Of a stretch of DNA of 64,000 nt, positions 37,927 to 48,208 are shown piece after piece. A program made the position numbers and the translations under genes. Within the stretch, counting starts at the first letter, position 1. The number at the start of each line of letters is the position of its first letter. Source of the stretch: Spiribacter roseus. Lineage in GTDB: Bacteria > Pseudomonadota > Gammaproteobacteria > Nitrococcales > Nitrococcaceae. The stretch covers positions 124,001 through 188,000 of the forward strand of contig NZ_CP016382.1 in the NCBI RefSeq assembly GCF_002813635.1. Direction: 5' to 3'. Under the pieces are notes generated by a model. That model made no database searches. It saw only the letters and a program-made list of their open reading frames with translations, and had not been told where the DNA came from.

Positions 37927-37954
37927 ATTGTAGCGGCTGATCGCCCGAGGCGAA
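37927..37954 (-). promoter_or_regulatory. Promoter of the guanidine operon
   Basis: TACAAT (37932-37927) on the minus strand is a near-consensus -10 element with a weaker -35, TTCGCC (37954-37949), 16 bases upstream. A transcript from here would start about 37920, a few bases before the riboswitch aptamer, as expected for a riboswitch leader. Confidence 0.55.
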
Positions 37955-38128
37955 TCCGCCGAGGGTCCCGTGTACCCGATTATTGCCCTGCAATATCCCT
38001 GCCAGTTTCCTGCCGCTGCCTTGCGGGCAGCCCGGGCACCGATGGAGCATGTCGAGCGACGCGCGCGCGGGCGGTGGGTTTGCACTGCATTGGTTCAGCA
38101 ACGGGTCGGTCAGCACCATGAAGGGGCG
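37955..38128. other. Non-coding gap between rsmE and the guanidine operon promoter
   Basis: With the riboswitch leader this makes a 362-base gap without a protein gene. Apart from a six-base-pair hairpin, GCTGCC (38015-38020) / GGCAGC (38026-38031), which may help end the rsmE transcript, I see no recognisable element. An 84-codon minus-strand frame crosses it but runs into the riboswitch and looks non-coding. Confidence 0.4.
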
Positions 38129-38887
38129 CTACCCCAGATCGCCGATGACCGTCTGGATGACCGCGAGCGCGGCGACCGGGGCGGTATCGCTGCGCAGGAT
38201 GCGCGGGCCCAGGCGGATGCGTTGCCAGCCGAGGTCGGCGACGCGCTGGATTTCGTCCGGCGCCAGCCCGCCTTCGGGGCCGATCAGGGTCGCCAGCTCG
38301 GCGGTGGGTTCGAGGTCCTGCGCGGCGCGGTCACCCTCGGTGTCAAAGATGACGCCGGGCAGGCCAGCCACGGTGGCCAGAGCCTCGTCCAGCGCGCAGG
38401 GCTTTTCTACCGCTGGAATGCGATTGCGGCCGCACTGCTCGCAGGCCGCCACCACCACGGCCTGCCAGTGGCGCTGTTTTTTCGCCCAGCGCTCAGCGTC
38501 AAGCCGGACCACGCAGCGCGCGCTGATGACCGGGATGATGCGCGCCGCGCCCAGCTCGGCGGCCTTCTGCATGGAGTAATCCATGCGCTCGCCCTTGCTG
38601 ATGCCCTGCAGGAGGGTGACGCCCACCGGTGCCTCGGCCTCGCGGGCCGAGAAGGCCTCGATCCGTGCCTGCGCCCGGCGCTTTTCCAGGGCTTCGATGC
38701 GGGCGGTGTATTCGCCGCCGCTGCCATCAAAAAGCACAAGCCCGTCACCGCTTCGCAGTCGACGGGCCTGTATATGTCGGACCGCCGCGTCGGGGAGGTC
38801 GATGACCTCTCCGACCGGCGGGATGCCTGTCACATGCAGGCGGGTCGCGGGATCAGTAGCGATAGTGCTCGGGCTTGAACGGCCCAT
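38129..38887 (-). CDS. rsmE: 16S rRNA (uracil-1498-N3)-methyltransferase
   Basis: A SPOUT-class methyltransferase that modifies U1498 of 16S rRNA in the 30S subunit. The N-terminal PUA-like part has [20 protein letters not shown]; the knotted SAM-binding C-terminus has [13 protein letters not shown] and [16 protein letters not shown]. At 252 residues it is slightly long because the only ATG in frame (38887) lies 35 bases inside ahcY; family homology starts near residue 16, so a shorter non-ATG start is possible. It probably shares the ahcY transcript. Confidence 0.93.
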   Translation of the reverse strand: MGRSSPSTIATDPATRLHVTGIPPVGEVIDLPDAAVRHIQARRLRSGDGLVLFDGSGGEYTARIEALEKRRAQARIEAFSAREAEAPVGVTLLQGISKGERMDYSMQKAAELGAARIIPVISARCVVRLDAERWAKKQRHWQAVVVAACEQCGRNRIPAVEKPCALDEALATVAGLPGVIFDTEGDRAAQDLEPTAELATLIGPEGGLAPDEIQRVADLGWQRIRLGPRILRSDTAPVAALAVIQTVIGDLG

Positions 38888-40265
38888 CGACGGTGACCCC
38901 GATGTACTGGGCCTGATCCTCGCGCAGCGTGCTCAGCTGAGCGCCGATCTTATCCAGATGCAGACGGGCGACTTCCTCGTCCAGGTCCTTCGGCAGGACG
39001 TAGACCTTTTTCTCGTAGCTGCCGTCGTTGTTGAACAGCGCCATCTGCGCGAGCACCTGGTTGGTGAAGCTCGCCGACATCACAAAGCTCGGATGCCCGG
39101 TGGCGCAGCCCAGGTTCATGAGGCGCCCTTCGGCCAGCAGGATGATCTTCTTGCCGTCGGGGAATATCACGTGATCCACCTGCGGCTTGATGTTCTCCCA
39201 CTCGTACTGGCGCAGCCCGGCCACATCGATTTCGTTGTCGAAATGGCCGATGTTGCAGACGATGGCCTCGTTTTTCATGACCTTCATGTGGTCATGGTTG
39301 ATCACGTTGTAGTTGCCGGTGGCGCTGCAGAAGATATCGGCCTTGTCGGCGGCCTCTTCCATGGTCACCACGCGATAGCCTTCCATGGCCGCCTGCAGGG
39401 CGCAGATCGGATCGATCTCGGTGACCCAGACACTGGCGCCCAGGGCCTTGAGGCTCTGCGCGCAGCCCTTGCCGACATCGCCGTAACCCGCCACGACCGC
39501 GATCTTGCCGGCGATCATGACGTCGGTGGCGCGCTTGAGGCCGTCCACCAGCGACTCGCGGCAGCCATAGAGGTTGTCGAACTTGGTCTTGGTGACCGAG
39601 TCGTTGACGTTCATGGCCGGGAAGGGCAGCTCGCCGGTCTGCTGCATCTCGTAGAGGCGCTTGGCACCGGTGGTGGTCTCCTCGGTGACACCGCGGATGG
39701 CCGCCTGAGTGCGCGCATAGAAGCCGGGGTTGTCCTTCAGCCGCCGGCGGATCGCCGCGAACAGGGCGCGCTCCTCGTCACTGTCCGGGTGATCGAGCAG
39801 CGACGGGTCCTGTTCGGCCCGCGCCCCCAGCGTGACGGCCAGCGTGGCATCGCCACCGTCATCGAGGATCATGTTGGGCTCGGCATTGGGCCACTCGAGG
39901 ATCCGATGGGTGAACTCCCAGTACTCCTCCAGCGACTCGCCCTTGTAGGCGAACACCGGGGTGCCGCTCTCGGCGATGGCGGCGGCGGCATGATCCTGGG
40001 TGGAGTAGATGTTGCAGCTCGCCCAGCGACACTCGGCACCGAGGGCCTCGAGGGTCTCGATGAGCACCGCGGTCTGGATGGTCATGTGGATGGATCCCGC
40101 CACGCGGGCACCCTTGAGGGGCTGTTCGCCGGCATACTTCTCGCGCAGGGCGATCAGGCCGGGCATTTCGGTTTCGGCGATATCCATTTCCCGACGGCCG
40201 AAGGGGGCCAGTGACGGGTCCTTGATGATCGATCCGGAAAGCTTCGTCTCAACGACAGCGTTCAT
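38853..40265 (-). CDS. ahcY: S-adenosylhomocysteine hydrolase
   Basis: NAD-dependent enzyme that splits S-adenosylhomocysteine to adenosine and homocysteine, completing the SAM cycle. The 470-residue length is that of the longer bacterial form with an internal insertion. NAD-binding [30 protein letters not shown], and the C-terminal FKPEHYRY are typical. A good ribosome-binding site (GGAG seven bases upstream) follows an SAH riboswitch. It lies 120 bases downstream of metK on the same strand. Confidence 0.97.
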   Translation of the reverse strand: MNAVVETKLSGSIIKDPSLAPFGRREMDIAETEMPGLIALREKYAGEQPLKGARVAGSIHMTIQTAVLIETLEALGAECRWASCNIYSTQDHAAAAIAESGTPVFAYKGESLEEYWEFTHRILEWPNAEPNMILDDGGDATLAVTLGARAEQDPSLLDHPDSDEERALFAAIRRRLKDNPGFYARTQAAIRGVTEETTTGAKRLYEMQQTGELPFPAMNVNDSVTKTKFDNLYGCRESLVDGLKRATDVMIAGKIAVVAGYGDVGKGCAQSLKALGASVWVTEIDPICALQAAMEGYRVVTMEEAADKADIFCSATGNYNVINHDHMKVMKNEAIVCNIGHFDNEIDVAGLRQYEWENIKPQVDHVIFPDGKKIILLAEGRLMNLGCATGHPSFVMSASFTNQVLAQMALFNNDGSYEKKVYVLPKDLDEEVARLHLDKIGAQLSTLREDQAQYIGVTVDGPFKPEHYRY

Positions 40266-40287
40266 GGCTTGACTCCATGGGTTGCGG

Positions 40288-40365
40288 TTGAGCGCCGTTG
40301 GTATTGGACCGCCGGCATCGAGCCTCCCGCGCCGTCAGACGGTGCGGTGCAGCGCTCCTCGATGC
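40288..40365 (-). ncRNA. S-adenosylhomocysteine (SAH) riboswitch
   Basis: The leader of ahcY on the minus strand carries CGAGGAGCGCTGCA (40361-40348), then GGAGGCTCGATGCC (about 40326-40313), then AATACCAACGGCGCTC (40305-40290). These match the conserved segments of the SAH riboswitch: GAGCGC pairs with GCGCTC in the closing helix, and the internal CGAG pairs with CTCG. The class activates ahcY when SAH builds up. It sits between metK and ahcY, so ahcY can be tuned separately from metK. Confidence 0.88.
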
Positions 40366-40385
40366 CCGGGTCGTGAAATCGGTTG

Positions 40386-41546
40386 TTACAGCCCGGCCGC
40401 TTCGCGCAGGCCCTCGGCCCGGTCGGTCCGCTCCCAGGTGAATGTATCCTCTTCGCGGCCGAAGTGGCCGAAGCTGGCGGTGGGCTGATAGATCGGCCGC
40501 ACCAGATCAAGCATCCGCAGGATGCCATAGGGGCGTAGATCGAAGTGCGCCCGCACGAGTTCCACCAGCCGGTCTTCGGCGATCCGCCCGGTGCCGAAGG
40601 TGTCGATGAAAATCGACATCGGCTCGGCGACGCCAATGGCGTAGGCCACCTGGATCTCGCACTTTTCGGCCAGGCCGGCGGCGACGATGTTCTTGGCCAC
40701 GTAGCGGCAGGCGTAGGCCGCCGAGCGGTCCACCTTGGACGGGTCCTTGCCCGAGAAGGCCCCGCCGCCGTGCCGGGCCATGCCGCCATAGGTGTCGACG
40801 ATGATCTTGCGCCCGGTGAGGCCGCAGTCGCCGACCGGCCCGCCGATCACGAACTGGCCGGTGGGGTTGATGAAAAACCGCGTCCGGTCACTGATCCACT
40901 CCGCCGGGATCACCGGGCGGATGATCTCTTCCATGATCGCCTCGCGCAGGTCCGCCGCCGAGACCGTCTCATCGTGCTGGCTCGACAGCACGATGGTGTC
41001 CACCGCCACGGGCCGGCCCTGCTCATAGACAAAGCTCACCTGGGACTTGGCATCGGGCCGCAGCCACGGCAGCACGCCGTTACGGCGGATGTCGCTGTGG
41101 CGCTTGACCAGCCGGTGGGCGTAGGTGATCGGGGCGGGCATGAGGACATCGGTCTCGCGGCAGGCATAGCCGAACATCATGCCCTGGTCGCCGGCGCCCT
41201 GTTCCTCGGGCGAGGCGCGGTCGACGCCCTGGTTGATGTCGGGGCTCTGCTTGCCGATGGCGTTGAGCACCGCGCAGGTGACGCCATCGAACCCGACATC
41301 GGCGTTGTTGTAGCCGATTTCGGTGATGCGCTGGCGGACCAGATCCTCGAGATCGATCCAGGCCGACGTGGTGATCTCGCCGGCGACGATGACCATCCCG
41401 GTCTTGACCAGAGTCTCGCAGGCGACGCGCGCCGAGGGGTCATCCGCGAGGATGGCGTCGAGAATGGCGTCGGAGATCTGATCGGCGACCTTGTCGGGAT
41501 GGCCTTCCGAGACCGATTCCGACGTGAAGAGGTACTGACTGCCCAT
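40386..41546 (-). CDS. metK: S-adenosylmethionine synthetase
   Basis: Makes SAM from ATP and methionine. The 386-residue protein starts [20 protein letters not shown], with [16 protein letters not shown] carrying metal and ATP ligands; [12 protein letters not shown] and [17 protein letters not shown] are also intact. The frame remains open far upstream, but homology and AAGGAG about 13 bases upstream place the start at 41546. It is divergent from transketolase across a 132-base gap in which I see no SAM riboswitch. Confidence 0.97.
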   Translation of the reverse strand: MGSQYLFTSESVSEGHPDKVADQISDAILDAILADDPSARVACETLVKTGMVIVAGEITTSAWIDLEDLVRQRITEIGYNNADVGFDGVTCAVLNAIGKQSPDINQGVDRASPEEQGAGDQGMMFGYACRETDVLMPAPITYAHRLVKRHSDIRRNGVLPWLRPDAKSQVSFVYEQGRPVAVDTIVLSSQHDETVSAADLREAIMEEIIRPVIPAEWISDRTRFFINPTGQFVIGGPVGDCGLTGRKIIVDTYGGMARHGGGAFSGKDPSKVDRSAAYACRYVAKNIVAAGLAEKCEIQVAYAIGVAEPMSIFIDTFGTGRIAEDRLVELVRAHFDLRPYGILRMLDLVRPIYQPTASFGHFGREEDTFTWERTDRAEGLREAAGL

Positions 41547-41678
41547 GCTTGGCCGTTGGCTCCTTGTGACGATGACACGCGTATTAGCGCCAGAGTGTAC
41601 CGTCGGTTGCCTGCGTGCGGGAAGTTCTGGAGAATTGACGCCTTTCATCCACCGCCCCTGCGCCGGAGACTCCGCCCC

Positions 41679-43679
41679 ATGACCACCCGCCGCGAGCTCG
41701 CGAACGCCATCCGCGCCCTGTCTATGGACGCCGTCCAGGCCGCCCAGTCGGGGCATCCCGGCGCCCCGATGGGCATGGCCGACATCGCCGAAGTGCTATG
41801 GAACGATTTCCTGCGGCACAACCCCGCCAACCCGCACTGGCCCAACCGCGACCGGTTCGTGATGTCCAACGGCCACGGTTCGATGCTGGTCTACTCGCTG
41901 CTGCACCTGACCGGCTATGACGTCCCCATGGAGGCGCTGCGGCAGTTCCGCCAGCTCGACTCGGGTACCCCCGGCCATCCCGAGGTGGGCGACACCCCGG
42001 GCGTTGAGACCACCACCGGCCCGCTGGGTCAGGGGCTGGCCAACGCGGTGGGCATGGCGCTTGCCGAACACATCCTTGCAGGGCAGTTCAATCGGCCCGG
42101 TCATCCGCTGGTGGACCACTTCACCTACTGCTTCCTCGGCGACGGCTGCCTGATGGAGGGGATCTCCCACGAGGCCTGCTCGCTGGCCGGCACGCTGGGG
42201 CTGGGCAAGCTGGTGGCGGTGTACGACGACAACGGCATCTCCATCGACGGCAAGGTGCGGCAGTGGTTTACCGACGACACCCCGGCGCGGTTCCGTGCCT
42301 ACGGCTGGCATGTGGTCGAAGCGGTGGACGGCCATGATGCCGAGGCGGTGCGCGCCGCCATCGAGACCGCCCGCACGGTCACCGACCGGCCGTCGCTGAT
42401 CTGTGCCAAGACCACCATCGGCTTCGGTGCTCCCAATGTCTGTGGCACCCATGGCGTGCACGGTGCGCCCCTGGGCGATGACGAGATCCAGGCCAGTCGG
42501 GAGTTCCTGGGCTGGGATCACCCACCCTTCGAGATCCCCGACAGCATCTACGATCGCTGGGACGCCCGTGCCCGCGGCAACGCCGCCGAGGCGCAGTGGC
42601 GCCAGACGCTGGCCGCCTACCGCGAAGCGCATCCCGAACTGGCCGCCGATTTCGAGCGCCGGATGGCCGGCGAGCTGCCCTCGACCTTCGCCGCGCATGC
42701 CCAGGCCTTCATCGAGAAGGCCCAGGCCGAGGGCGGCGACGATGCCAGCCGCAAGCACTCGCAGGCGGTGCTCAACGGCTTTGGCCCGCATCTGCCCGAG
42801 CTCACCGGTGGCTCCGCCGATCTCACCGGCTCAAACAACACCTGGTGGAAGGACTGCTCGGCGGTGAGCGCCGAGGACCCGGGCGGCAATTACCTGTTCT
42901 ACGGGGTGCGCGAGTTCGGCATGACCGCGATCATGAATGGCATGGCGCTGCATGGCGGGCTCATCCCCTACGCCGGGACGTTCCTGGTGTTCTCCGATTA
43001 TGCCCGCAACGCGGTGCGCATGGCGGCGCTGATGGGGGTGCGCAGCATCCTGGTCTACACCCACGACTCCATCGGTCTGGGCGAGGACGGGCCCACCCAT
43101 CAGCCCATCGAGCAGCTCCCCGCCCTGCGCCTGATCCCCAATCTGGATGTCTGGCGGCCCTGCGATCTCACCGAAACCGCCGTGGCCTGGCAGATGGCGC
43201 TGACCCGCAGCGATGGGCCCAGCGCGATGGCGCTGTCGCGACAGAAACTGCCCCACCAGTCGCGTCAGAACGATGAGATCGAAGGCATCCGCCGGGGCGG
43301 GTATATACTGCGCGAGCCGGCGGTCGAGCCCCAGGGCATCATCATGGCCAGTGGCTCGGAGGTGGGCATGGCCATGGACGCGGCCGACGCCCTCGAGGCC
43401 CGGGGACATGCCATCCGCGTGGTCTCGGTGCCGTGCCTCGAGCGGTTTCTGGCGCAGCCCGCCGCCTATCGCGAATCGGTCCTGCCGGCGGCCATCCAGG
43501 CCCGGGCGGCGGTGGAAGCGGCACAGCCCGACAGCTGGCGGGCGCTGGTGCGCCACGACGTGGGACTGGTCGGACTGCGTCAGTTCGGCGCATCGGCGCC
43601 GGGTGATAGGGTCTATGAACACATGGGGCTGACCACCGATGCCGTGGTCAGCGCGCTTGAGCAGCAATTAGAGCAATAA
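41679..43679 (+). CDS. tkt: Transketolase
   Basis: Thiamine-diphosphate enzyme of the pentose phosphate pathway. The 666-residue protein has the N-terminal [18 protein letters not shown], the ThDP motif [18 protein letters not shown], and [19 protein letters not shown] in the pyrimidine domain. Homology begins at the ATG at 41679; the frame is open for 378 codons upstream only as an antisense shadow of metK. It starts a tkt-gap-pgk-pyk run; gap follows after 14 bases. Confidence 0.97.
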   Translation: MTTRRELANAIRALSMDAVQAAQSGHPGAPMGMADIAEVLWNDFLRHNPANPHWPNRDRFVMSNGHGSMLVYSLLHLTGYDVPMEALRQFRQLDSGTPGHPEVGDTPGVETTTGPLGQGLANAVGMALAEHILAGQFNRPGHPLVDHFTYCFLGDGCLMEGISHEACSLAGTLGLGKLVAVYDDNGISIDGKVRQWFTDDTPARFRAYGWHVVEAVDGHDAEAVRAAIETARTVTDRPSLICAKTTIGFGAPNVCGTHGVHGAPLGDDEIQASREFLGWDHPPFEIPDSIYDRWDARARGNAAEAQWRQTLAAYREAHPELAADFERRMAGELPSTFAAHAQAFIEKAQAEGGDDASRKHSQAVLNGFGPHLPELTGGSADLTGSNNTWWKDCSAVSAEDPGGNYLFYGVREFGMTAIMNGMALHGGLIPYAGTFLVFSDYARNAVRMAALMGVRSILVYTHDSIGLGEDGPTHQPIEQLPALRLIPNLDVWRPCDLTETAVAWQMALTRSDGPSAMALSRQKLPHQSRQNDEIEGIRRGGYILREPAVEPQGIIMASGSEVGMAMDAADALEARGHAIRVVSVPCLERFLAQPAAYRESVLPAAIQARAAVEAAQPDSWRALVRHDVGLVGLRQFGASAPGDRVYEHMGLTTDAVVSALEQQLEQ

Positions 43680-43693
43680 CAGGAGTTCGAAGC

Positions 43694-44704
43694 ATGGCGA
43701 TCAAGGTAGGAATCAACGGTTATGGCCGCATCGGCCGTAACGTGCTGCGGGCACTCTACGAAAACGGCCGCAGCGATGAGATCCGCGTCGTGGCCATCAA
43801 CGACCTGGGCGATGCCGAGACCAACGCCCACCTGACCCGCGTTGATACGGCCCACGGCCGCTTCCCGGGCACGGTCGAGGTCAGCAACGGCAACCTGGTC
43901 GTCAACGGTGACGAGATCCGGGTGATGGCCGAGCGCGATCCGGCCCAGCTGCCCTGGGGCGAACTGGGGGTCGATGTGGTCATGGAGTGCACCGGGCTGT
44001 TCGCCAGCAAGGAGAAGGCCTCGGCGCATCTGCAGGCGGGTGCGCGCAAGGTGCTGATCTCCGCGCCCGGCGGTAGCGACGTCGACGCCTCGGTGGTGTT
44101 CGGCGTCAACCACGACGTGCTGCGCGCCGACCATCAGGTGGTCTCCAATGCTTCGTGCACCACCAACTGCCTGGCGCCGCTGGTCAAGCCGCTGAATGAT
44201 GCCATCGGTATCGAGCAGGGGCTGATGACCACCATTCACGCCTACACCAACGATCAGGTCCTCACCGACGTCTACCACAAGGATCTGCGCCGGGCGCGCA
44301 GCGCGACCATGTCGCAGATCCCCACCAAGACCGGTGCCGCGGCCATGGTCGGCCTGGTGCTGCCTGAGCTCGACGGCCGGCTGGATGGCTACGCCATGCG
44401 CGTGCCGACCATCAACGTCTCGAGCGTGGATCTGTCGTTCATCGCCTCGCGGGATACCGATGTCGACGAGGTCAACCGCGTGGTCCGCGAGGCCAGCGAG
44501 GGGGCGCTCAAGGGCGTGCTGGCGTACAGCGACGGGCCCTATGTGTCGGTGGACTTCAACCACGACGCGCATTCCTCGACCTTTGACGCCACCCTGACCA
44601 AGGTCAGCGGCCGGCTGGTCAAGGCCTGTGCCTGGTATGACAACGAGTGGGGCTTCTCCAACCGGATGCTCGATACCGCACTGGCCATGATGAAGGCCAA
44701 ATAA
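43694..44704 (+). CDS. gap: Glyceraldehyde-3-phosphate dehydrogenase
   Basis: A 336-residue type I GAPDH. The Rossmann motif [18 protein letters not shown] opens the protein, the Asp in AINDLGD fits NAD preference, and the catalytic Cys is in [13 protein letters not shown]. The C-terminus has [13 protein letters not shown] related enzyme, erythrose-4-phosphate dehydrogenase (epd), occupies this position in some gammaproteobacteria, so that activity cannot be fully excluded. The stop overlaps the pgk start in TAATG. Confidence 0.93.
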   Translation: MAIKVGINGYGRIGRNVLRALYENGRSDEIRVVAINDLGDAETNAHLTRVDTAHGRFPGTVEVSNGNLVVNGDEIRVMAERDPAQLPWGELGVDVVMECTGLFASKEKASAHLQAGARKVLISAPGGSDVDASVVFGVNHDVLRADHQVVSNASCTTNCLAPLVKPLNDAIGIEQGLMTTIHAYTNDQVLTDVYHKDLRRARSATMSQIPTKTGAAAMVGLVLPELDGRLDGYAMRVPTINVSSVDLSFIASRDTDVDEVNRVVREASEGALKGVLAYSDGPYVSVDFNHDAHSSTFDATLTKVSGRLVKACAWYDNEWGFSNRMLDTALAMMKAK

Positions 44705-45873
44705 TGGCGGTCCGCACCCTCGATGATGTCACCCTCGACGGCCAGCGGGTGCTGGTCCGCGAGGATCTGAACGTGCCGATCAAGGACGGGCGGATCGGCG
44801 ATGAGGCCCGGCTGCGGGCCGCGCTGCCCACCCTGCGGCGGCTGATGGACGCCGGCGCCCGGGTCATGGTGATGAGCCATCTTGGCCGTCCCAAGGCCGG
44901 GGCCTTTGACCCCGAGGCCTCGATGGCGCCGGTGGCCGCGCGGCTGGGCGAGCTGCTGGACTGCCCCGTGCCGGTGGTGCGGGACTGGCTGGAGGGCGAC
45001 ACCGTGCCGGCGCCGGGCGGGATCGTGCTCTGCGAGAACGTGCGCTTCAACGCCGGCGAGACCGACAACGACGAGGCCCTGTCGCGGCGGATGGCCGCGC
45101 TCTGTGACCTGTTCGTCATGGACGCCTTCGGCACCGCCCATCGCGCTCAGGCCTCGACCCATGGCGTCGCGCGCTTCGCGCCCGATGCCGTGGCCGGGCC
45201 GCTGCTGGCCGCCGAGCTCGAGGCGCTGGGCAAGGCGCTGAAGTCACCGGACCGGCCGCTGGTGGCGATCATCGGCGGCTCGAAGGTCTCGAGCAAGGTG
45301 ACCGTGCTGGATCAGCTCAGCGAGCGGGTCGATCAGCTGATCGTGGGCGGCGGCATCGCCAATACCTTCATCGCCGCCGCCGGCCACCCGGTGGGCAAGT
45401 CACTGATCGAAGCGGACTTCGTCGACACCGCCCGTACGCTGATGGCCCGTGCCCGCGCCGCCGGCGGCGAGATCCCCATCCCCGAGGACGTGATCGTCGC
45501 CGACGAGGTCAGTGACAGCGCCGAAGCGCGGGTGCGTGCGGTGGACGCCGTCGAGGATCACGAAATGATCCTGGATGTGGGGCCGAAGACGGCGGCCGCC
45601 TATGCCGATCGCCTGCGCCAGGCGGGCACGGTGGTCTGGAACGGGCCCGTGGGGGTGTTCGAGATCGACGCGTTCAGTGCCGGTACCCGGGCGCTCGCCG
45701 AGGCGATCGCCGACTCGCGGGCGTTTTCCATCGCCGGCGGCGGCGACACGCTGGCCGCCGTGGCCCGATACGGCGTCGAGGATCGCATTTCATATATTTC
45801 CACCGGCGGTGGCGCCTTCCTCGAGTTTCTCGAGGGTCGTGAGCTGCCTGCCGTGGCCGTGCTGGATCGATAG
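44704..45873 (+). CDS. pgk: Phosphoglycerate kinase
   Basis: A 389-residue two-domain glycolytic kinase. The substrate-binding N-domain shows [12 protein letters not shown] and MSHLGRPK; the C-domain shows [19 protein letters not shown] and the nucleotide-binding GGGDTLAA. The ATG at 44704 overlaps the gap stop. Unlike many relatives, fba does not follow it; pyk does. Confidence 0.97.
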   Translation: MAVRTLDDVTLDGQRVLVREDLNVPIKDGRIGDEARLRAALPTLRRLMDAGARVMVMSHLGRPKAGAFDPEASMAPVAARLGELLDCPVPVVRDWLEGDTVPAPGGIVLCENVRFNAGETDNDEALSRRMAALCDLFVMDAFGTAHRAQASTHGVARFAPDAVAGPLLAAELEALGKALKSPDRPLVAIIGGSKVSSKVTVLDQLSERVDQLIVGGGIANTFIAAAGHPVGKSLIEADFVDTARTLMARARAAGGEIPIPEDVIVADEVSDSAEARVRAVDAVEDHEMILDVGPKTAAAYADRLRQAGTVVWNGPVGVFEIDAFSAGTRALAEAIADSRAFSIAGGGDTLAAVARYGVEDRISYISTGGGAFLEFLEGRELPAVAVLDR

Positions 45874-45887
45874 GGAGACAATCGACG

Positions 45888-47330
45888 ATGAGCCGTCAAA
45901 CCAAAATCGTGGCAACGCTGGGACCGGCGACCACCGACGAGGAGGCGCTGCGGGGGATCGTCGACGCCGGCGTCGATGTCGTGCGCATGAACCTCTCGCA
46001 TGGCGATCATGACGAGCACCGGGCGCGCGAGCAGACACTGCGGCGGACCGCCCGCGATGCCGGCCGGGTGGTGGGCATGCTCTGCGACCTGCAGGGCCCC
46101 AAGATCCGGGTGGAGCGTTTTGCCGGCGGATCGGTCGAGCTTGATGAAGGCGCGGCGTTTTTCCTGGACCCGCAGCTTGATGGCGATGCCGGCACTGCCG
46201 AGGGGGTGGGCGTGGCCTACGCCGGGCTGCCCACCGACGTGGCCCCGGGCGACATCCTGCTGCTGGCCGATGGCCTGATCCGGCTCGAGGTCGAGCGCAT
46301 CGAGGGCACCCGCATCCACACCCGGGTGACGGTGGGCGGCACGCTCGGCGACCGCAAGGGCATCAACCGCCTGGGCGGGGGGCTGTCAGTGCGTGCGCTC
46401 ACCGACAAGGACCGGGTCGACATCAAGCTGGCCGCCGAGCTCGAGGCCGACTACATGGCCGTGTCCTTCCCCCGCGACGGCGCGGACATCGACGAGGCGC
46501 GGGCACTGCTGCGCGAGGCCGGAGGCCACGGGGGCATCGTCGCCAAGATCGAGCGCCACGAGGCGGTCGAGGCCCTCGATGAGATCATGGAGGCCGCCGA
46601 TGCGGTGATGATCGCCCGCGGTGATCTGGCCGTGGAGATCGGTGATGCCGAACTGCCCGGCGTGCAGAAGCGCATCATGCGCATGGCCCGCGAGCGGGAC
46701 TGTGTGGTGATCACCGCCACCCAGATGATGCAGTCCATGGTCGACAGCCCCATGCCCACCCGGGCCGAGGTGCTGGACGTGGCCAATGCGGTGCTCGACG
46801 GGACCGACGCGGTGATGCTGTCCGAGGAAACCGCCATGGGGCAGTACCCGGCCGAGACGGTCGGCGCCATGTCCCGGGTCTGCATCGGGGCCGAGACCTA
46901 TGCCGACGAGACGCGGCCGTCGGGTGGACTGAAACCCGGCGTGCACTTCGACCGCATCGACGAGGCGATCGCCAAGACCGCCATCACCACCGCCAACAGC
47001 CTGGGCGCGAAGGCCATCGCGGCCCTGACCGAGTCCGGCGCCACGGCGATGTGGATGTCGCGCATCGGCACCGACATCCCGATCTACGCCCTCTCGGAGC
47101 AGCCCCGCACGCGGCGCAAGGTGACCCTTTACCGCGGCGTAAATCCGATCCGCTTCGATCCCACCCAGCGCGAGCATGATGCGGTCAACCGCGAGGCGGT
47201 GGCCGAGCTCAAGGGCCTGGGCGCGGTCGGCGATGACGATCTGGTGGTGATCACCAAGGGCGATCTGGCCGGTGAGCAGGGCGGCACCAACGCCATGAAG
47301 GTGGTCAAGGTCAGCGAGATCGTCCGCTGA
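45888..47330 (+). CDS. pyk: Pyruvate kinase
   Basis: A 480-residue enzyme making pyruvate and ATP from phosphoenolpyruvate. It opens [18 protein letters not shown]; the active-site blocks [22 protein letters not shown] and the signature [20 protein letters not shown] are intact. GGGAGA precedes the ATG. The C-terminal coding sequence overlaps the convergent purC by 20 bases. fba, commonly the next gene, is not here. Confidence 0.96.
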   Translation: MSRQTKIVATLGPATTDEEALRGIVDAGVDVVRMNLSHGDHDEHRAREQTLRRTARDAGRVVGMLCDLQGPKIRVERFAGGSVELDEGAAFFLDPQLDGDAGTAEGVGVAYAGLPTDVAPGDILLLADGLIRLEVERIEGTRIHTRVTVGGTLGDRKGINRLGGGLSVRALTDKDRVDIKLAAELEADYMAVSFPRDGADIDEARALLREAGGHGGIVAKIERHEAVEALDEIMEAADAVMIARGDLAVEIGDAELPGVQKRIMRMARERDCVVITATQMMQSMVDSPMPTRAEVLDVANAVLDGTDAVMLSEETAMGQYPAETVGAMSRVCIGAETYADETRPSGGLKPGVHFDRIDEAIAKTAITTANSLGAKAIAALTESGATAMWMSRIGTDIPIYALSEQPRTRRKVTLYRGVNPIRFDPTQREHDAVNREAVAELKGLGAVGDDDLVVITKGDLAGEQGGTNAMKVVKVSEIVR

Positions 47331-48207
47331 GCCGGGCCTCCGCCTCCTGGTACTTGGCCGCCGTGCGCTCGATGACGGTGGCCGGCAGGGTGGGGGCCGG
47401 CGCGGTCTTGTCCCAGTCCAGGGTCTCCAGGTAATCGCGGATGTACTGCTTGTCAAAGCTCGGCGGCGAGCTGCCCGGGCGGTACTCGCTGGCCGGCCAG
47501 AAGCGGCTTGAGTCGGGGGTCAGGGCCTCATCAATCCAGACCAGATCGCCGGCGCTGTCGAGGCCGAACTCGAACTTGGTGTCGGCGATGATCAGCCCCT
47601 GCCGGCGGGCGTGCTCGGCCGCCTCGGTGTAGAGCGCCAGGGTGATCCGCCGCAGCCGCTCGGCCAGATCCCGGCCCAGGGCCTCGACCACCGCCTCAAA
47701 GCCCACGTTCTCGTCGTGATCGCCCACCTCGGCCTTGGTCGAGGGGGTGAACAGCGGCTCGGGCAGACGATCAGCCTGGCGCAGGCCGGCCGGCAGGCGT
47801 AGGCCGCAGAGCTGGCCGGTGGCCTGATAGTCCTTCCAGCCAGAGCCGATCAGATAGCCGCGGGCAATGGCCTCGAAGGATAGCGGCTGGACGCGCCTGA
47901 CCAGACTCGCCCGGCCGGCCACGGCCTCGCGCTCCGCCGGGTCGCTCAGCACCGCCTCGAGGGGCAGATCCAGGCGCTGATCCGGCAGGCGGCCAGCCAG
48001 CCGCTCGAACCAGAAGGCCGACAGGCGGTTGAGTACCGCGCCCTTGCCAGGGATCGGGTCGGGCAGCACCACATCAAACGCCGACAGGCGATCGGTGGTC
48101 ACTACCAGCAGGGTGCGGTCGTCCACCGCATAGACGTCACGGACCTTGCCCCGCTGCAGCAGCTCAAGGCTTTTGAGTTCACTTTGATAGAGGCGCTCGG
48201 GGGGCAC
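47311..48207 (-). CDS. purC: SAICAR synthase
   Basis: Phosphoribosylaminoimidazole-succinocarboxamide synthase of purine synthesis. At 298 residues it belongs to the longer, yeast Ade1-like group rather than the 237-residue E. coli type. Visible are [37 protein letters not shown] and the [10 protein letters not shown] block. It lies one base downstream of the photolyase stop, and its 3' end overlaps pyk. Confidence 0.96.
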   Translation of the reverse strand: MPPERLYQSELKSLELLQRGKVRDVYAVDDRTLLVVTTDRLSAFDVVLPDPIPGKGAVLNRLSAFWFERLAGRLPDQRLDLPLEAVLSDPAEREAVAGRASLVRRVQPLSFEAIARGYLIGSGWKDYQATGQLCGLRLPAGLRQADRLPEPLFTPSTKAEVGDHDENVGFEAVVEALGRDLAERLRRITLALYTEAAEHARRQGLIIADTKFEFGLDSAGDLVWIDEALTPDSSRFWPASEYRPGSSPPSFDKQYIRDYLETLDWDKTAPAPTLPATVIERTAAKYQEAEARLSGRSR

Positions 48208-48208
48208 T

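Noticed and set aside
37831..38085. 84-codon minus-strand ORF in front of the guanidine operon
   Set aside because: It runs through the riboswitch aptamer, whose conserved bases are explained by RNA structure, and has no recognisable protein features.
40545..41678. N-terminal extension of transketolase by 378 codons
   Set aside because: It is the antisense shadow of metK; transketolase homology starts exactly at 41679.
41547..41678. SAM riboswitch upstream of metK
   Set aside because: I could not find the conserved core of any SAM riboswitch class in this gap on the minus strand.
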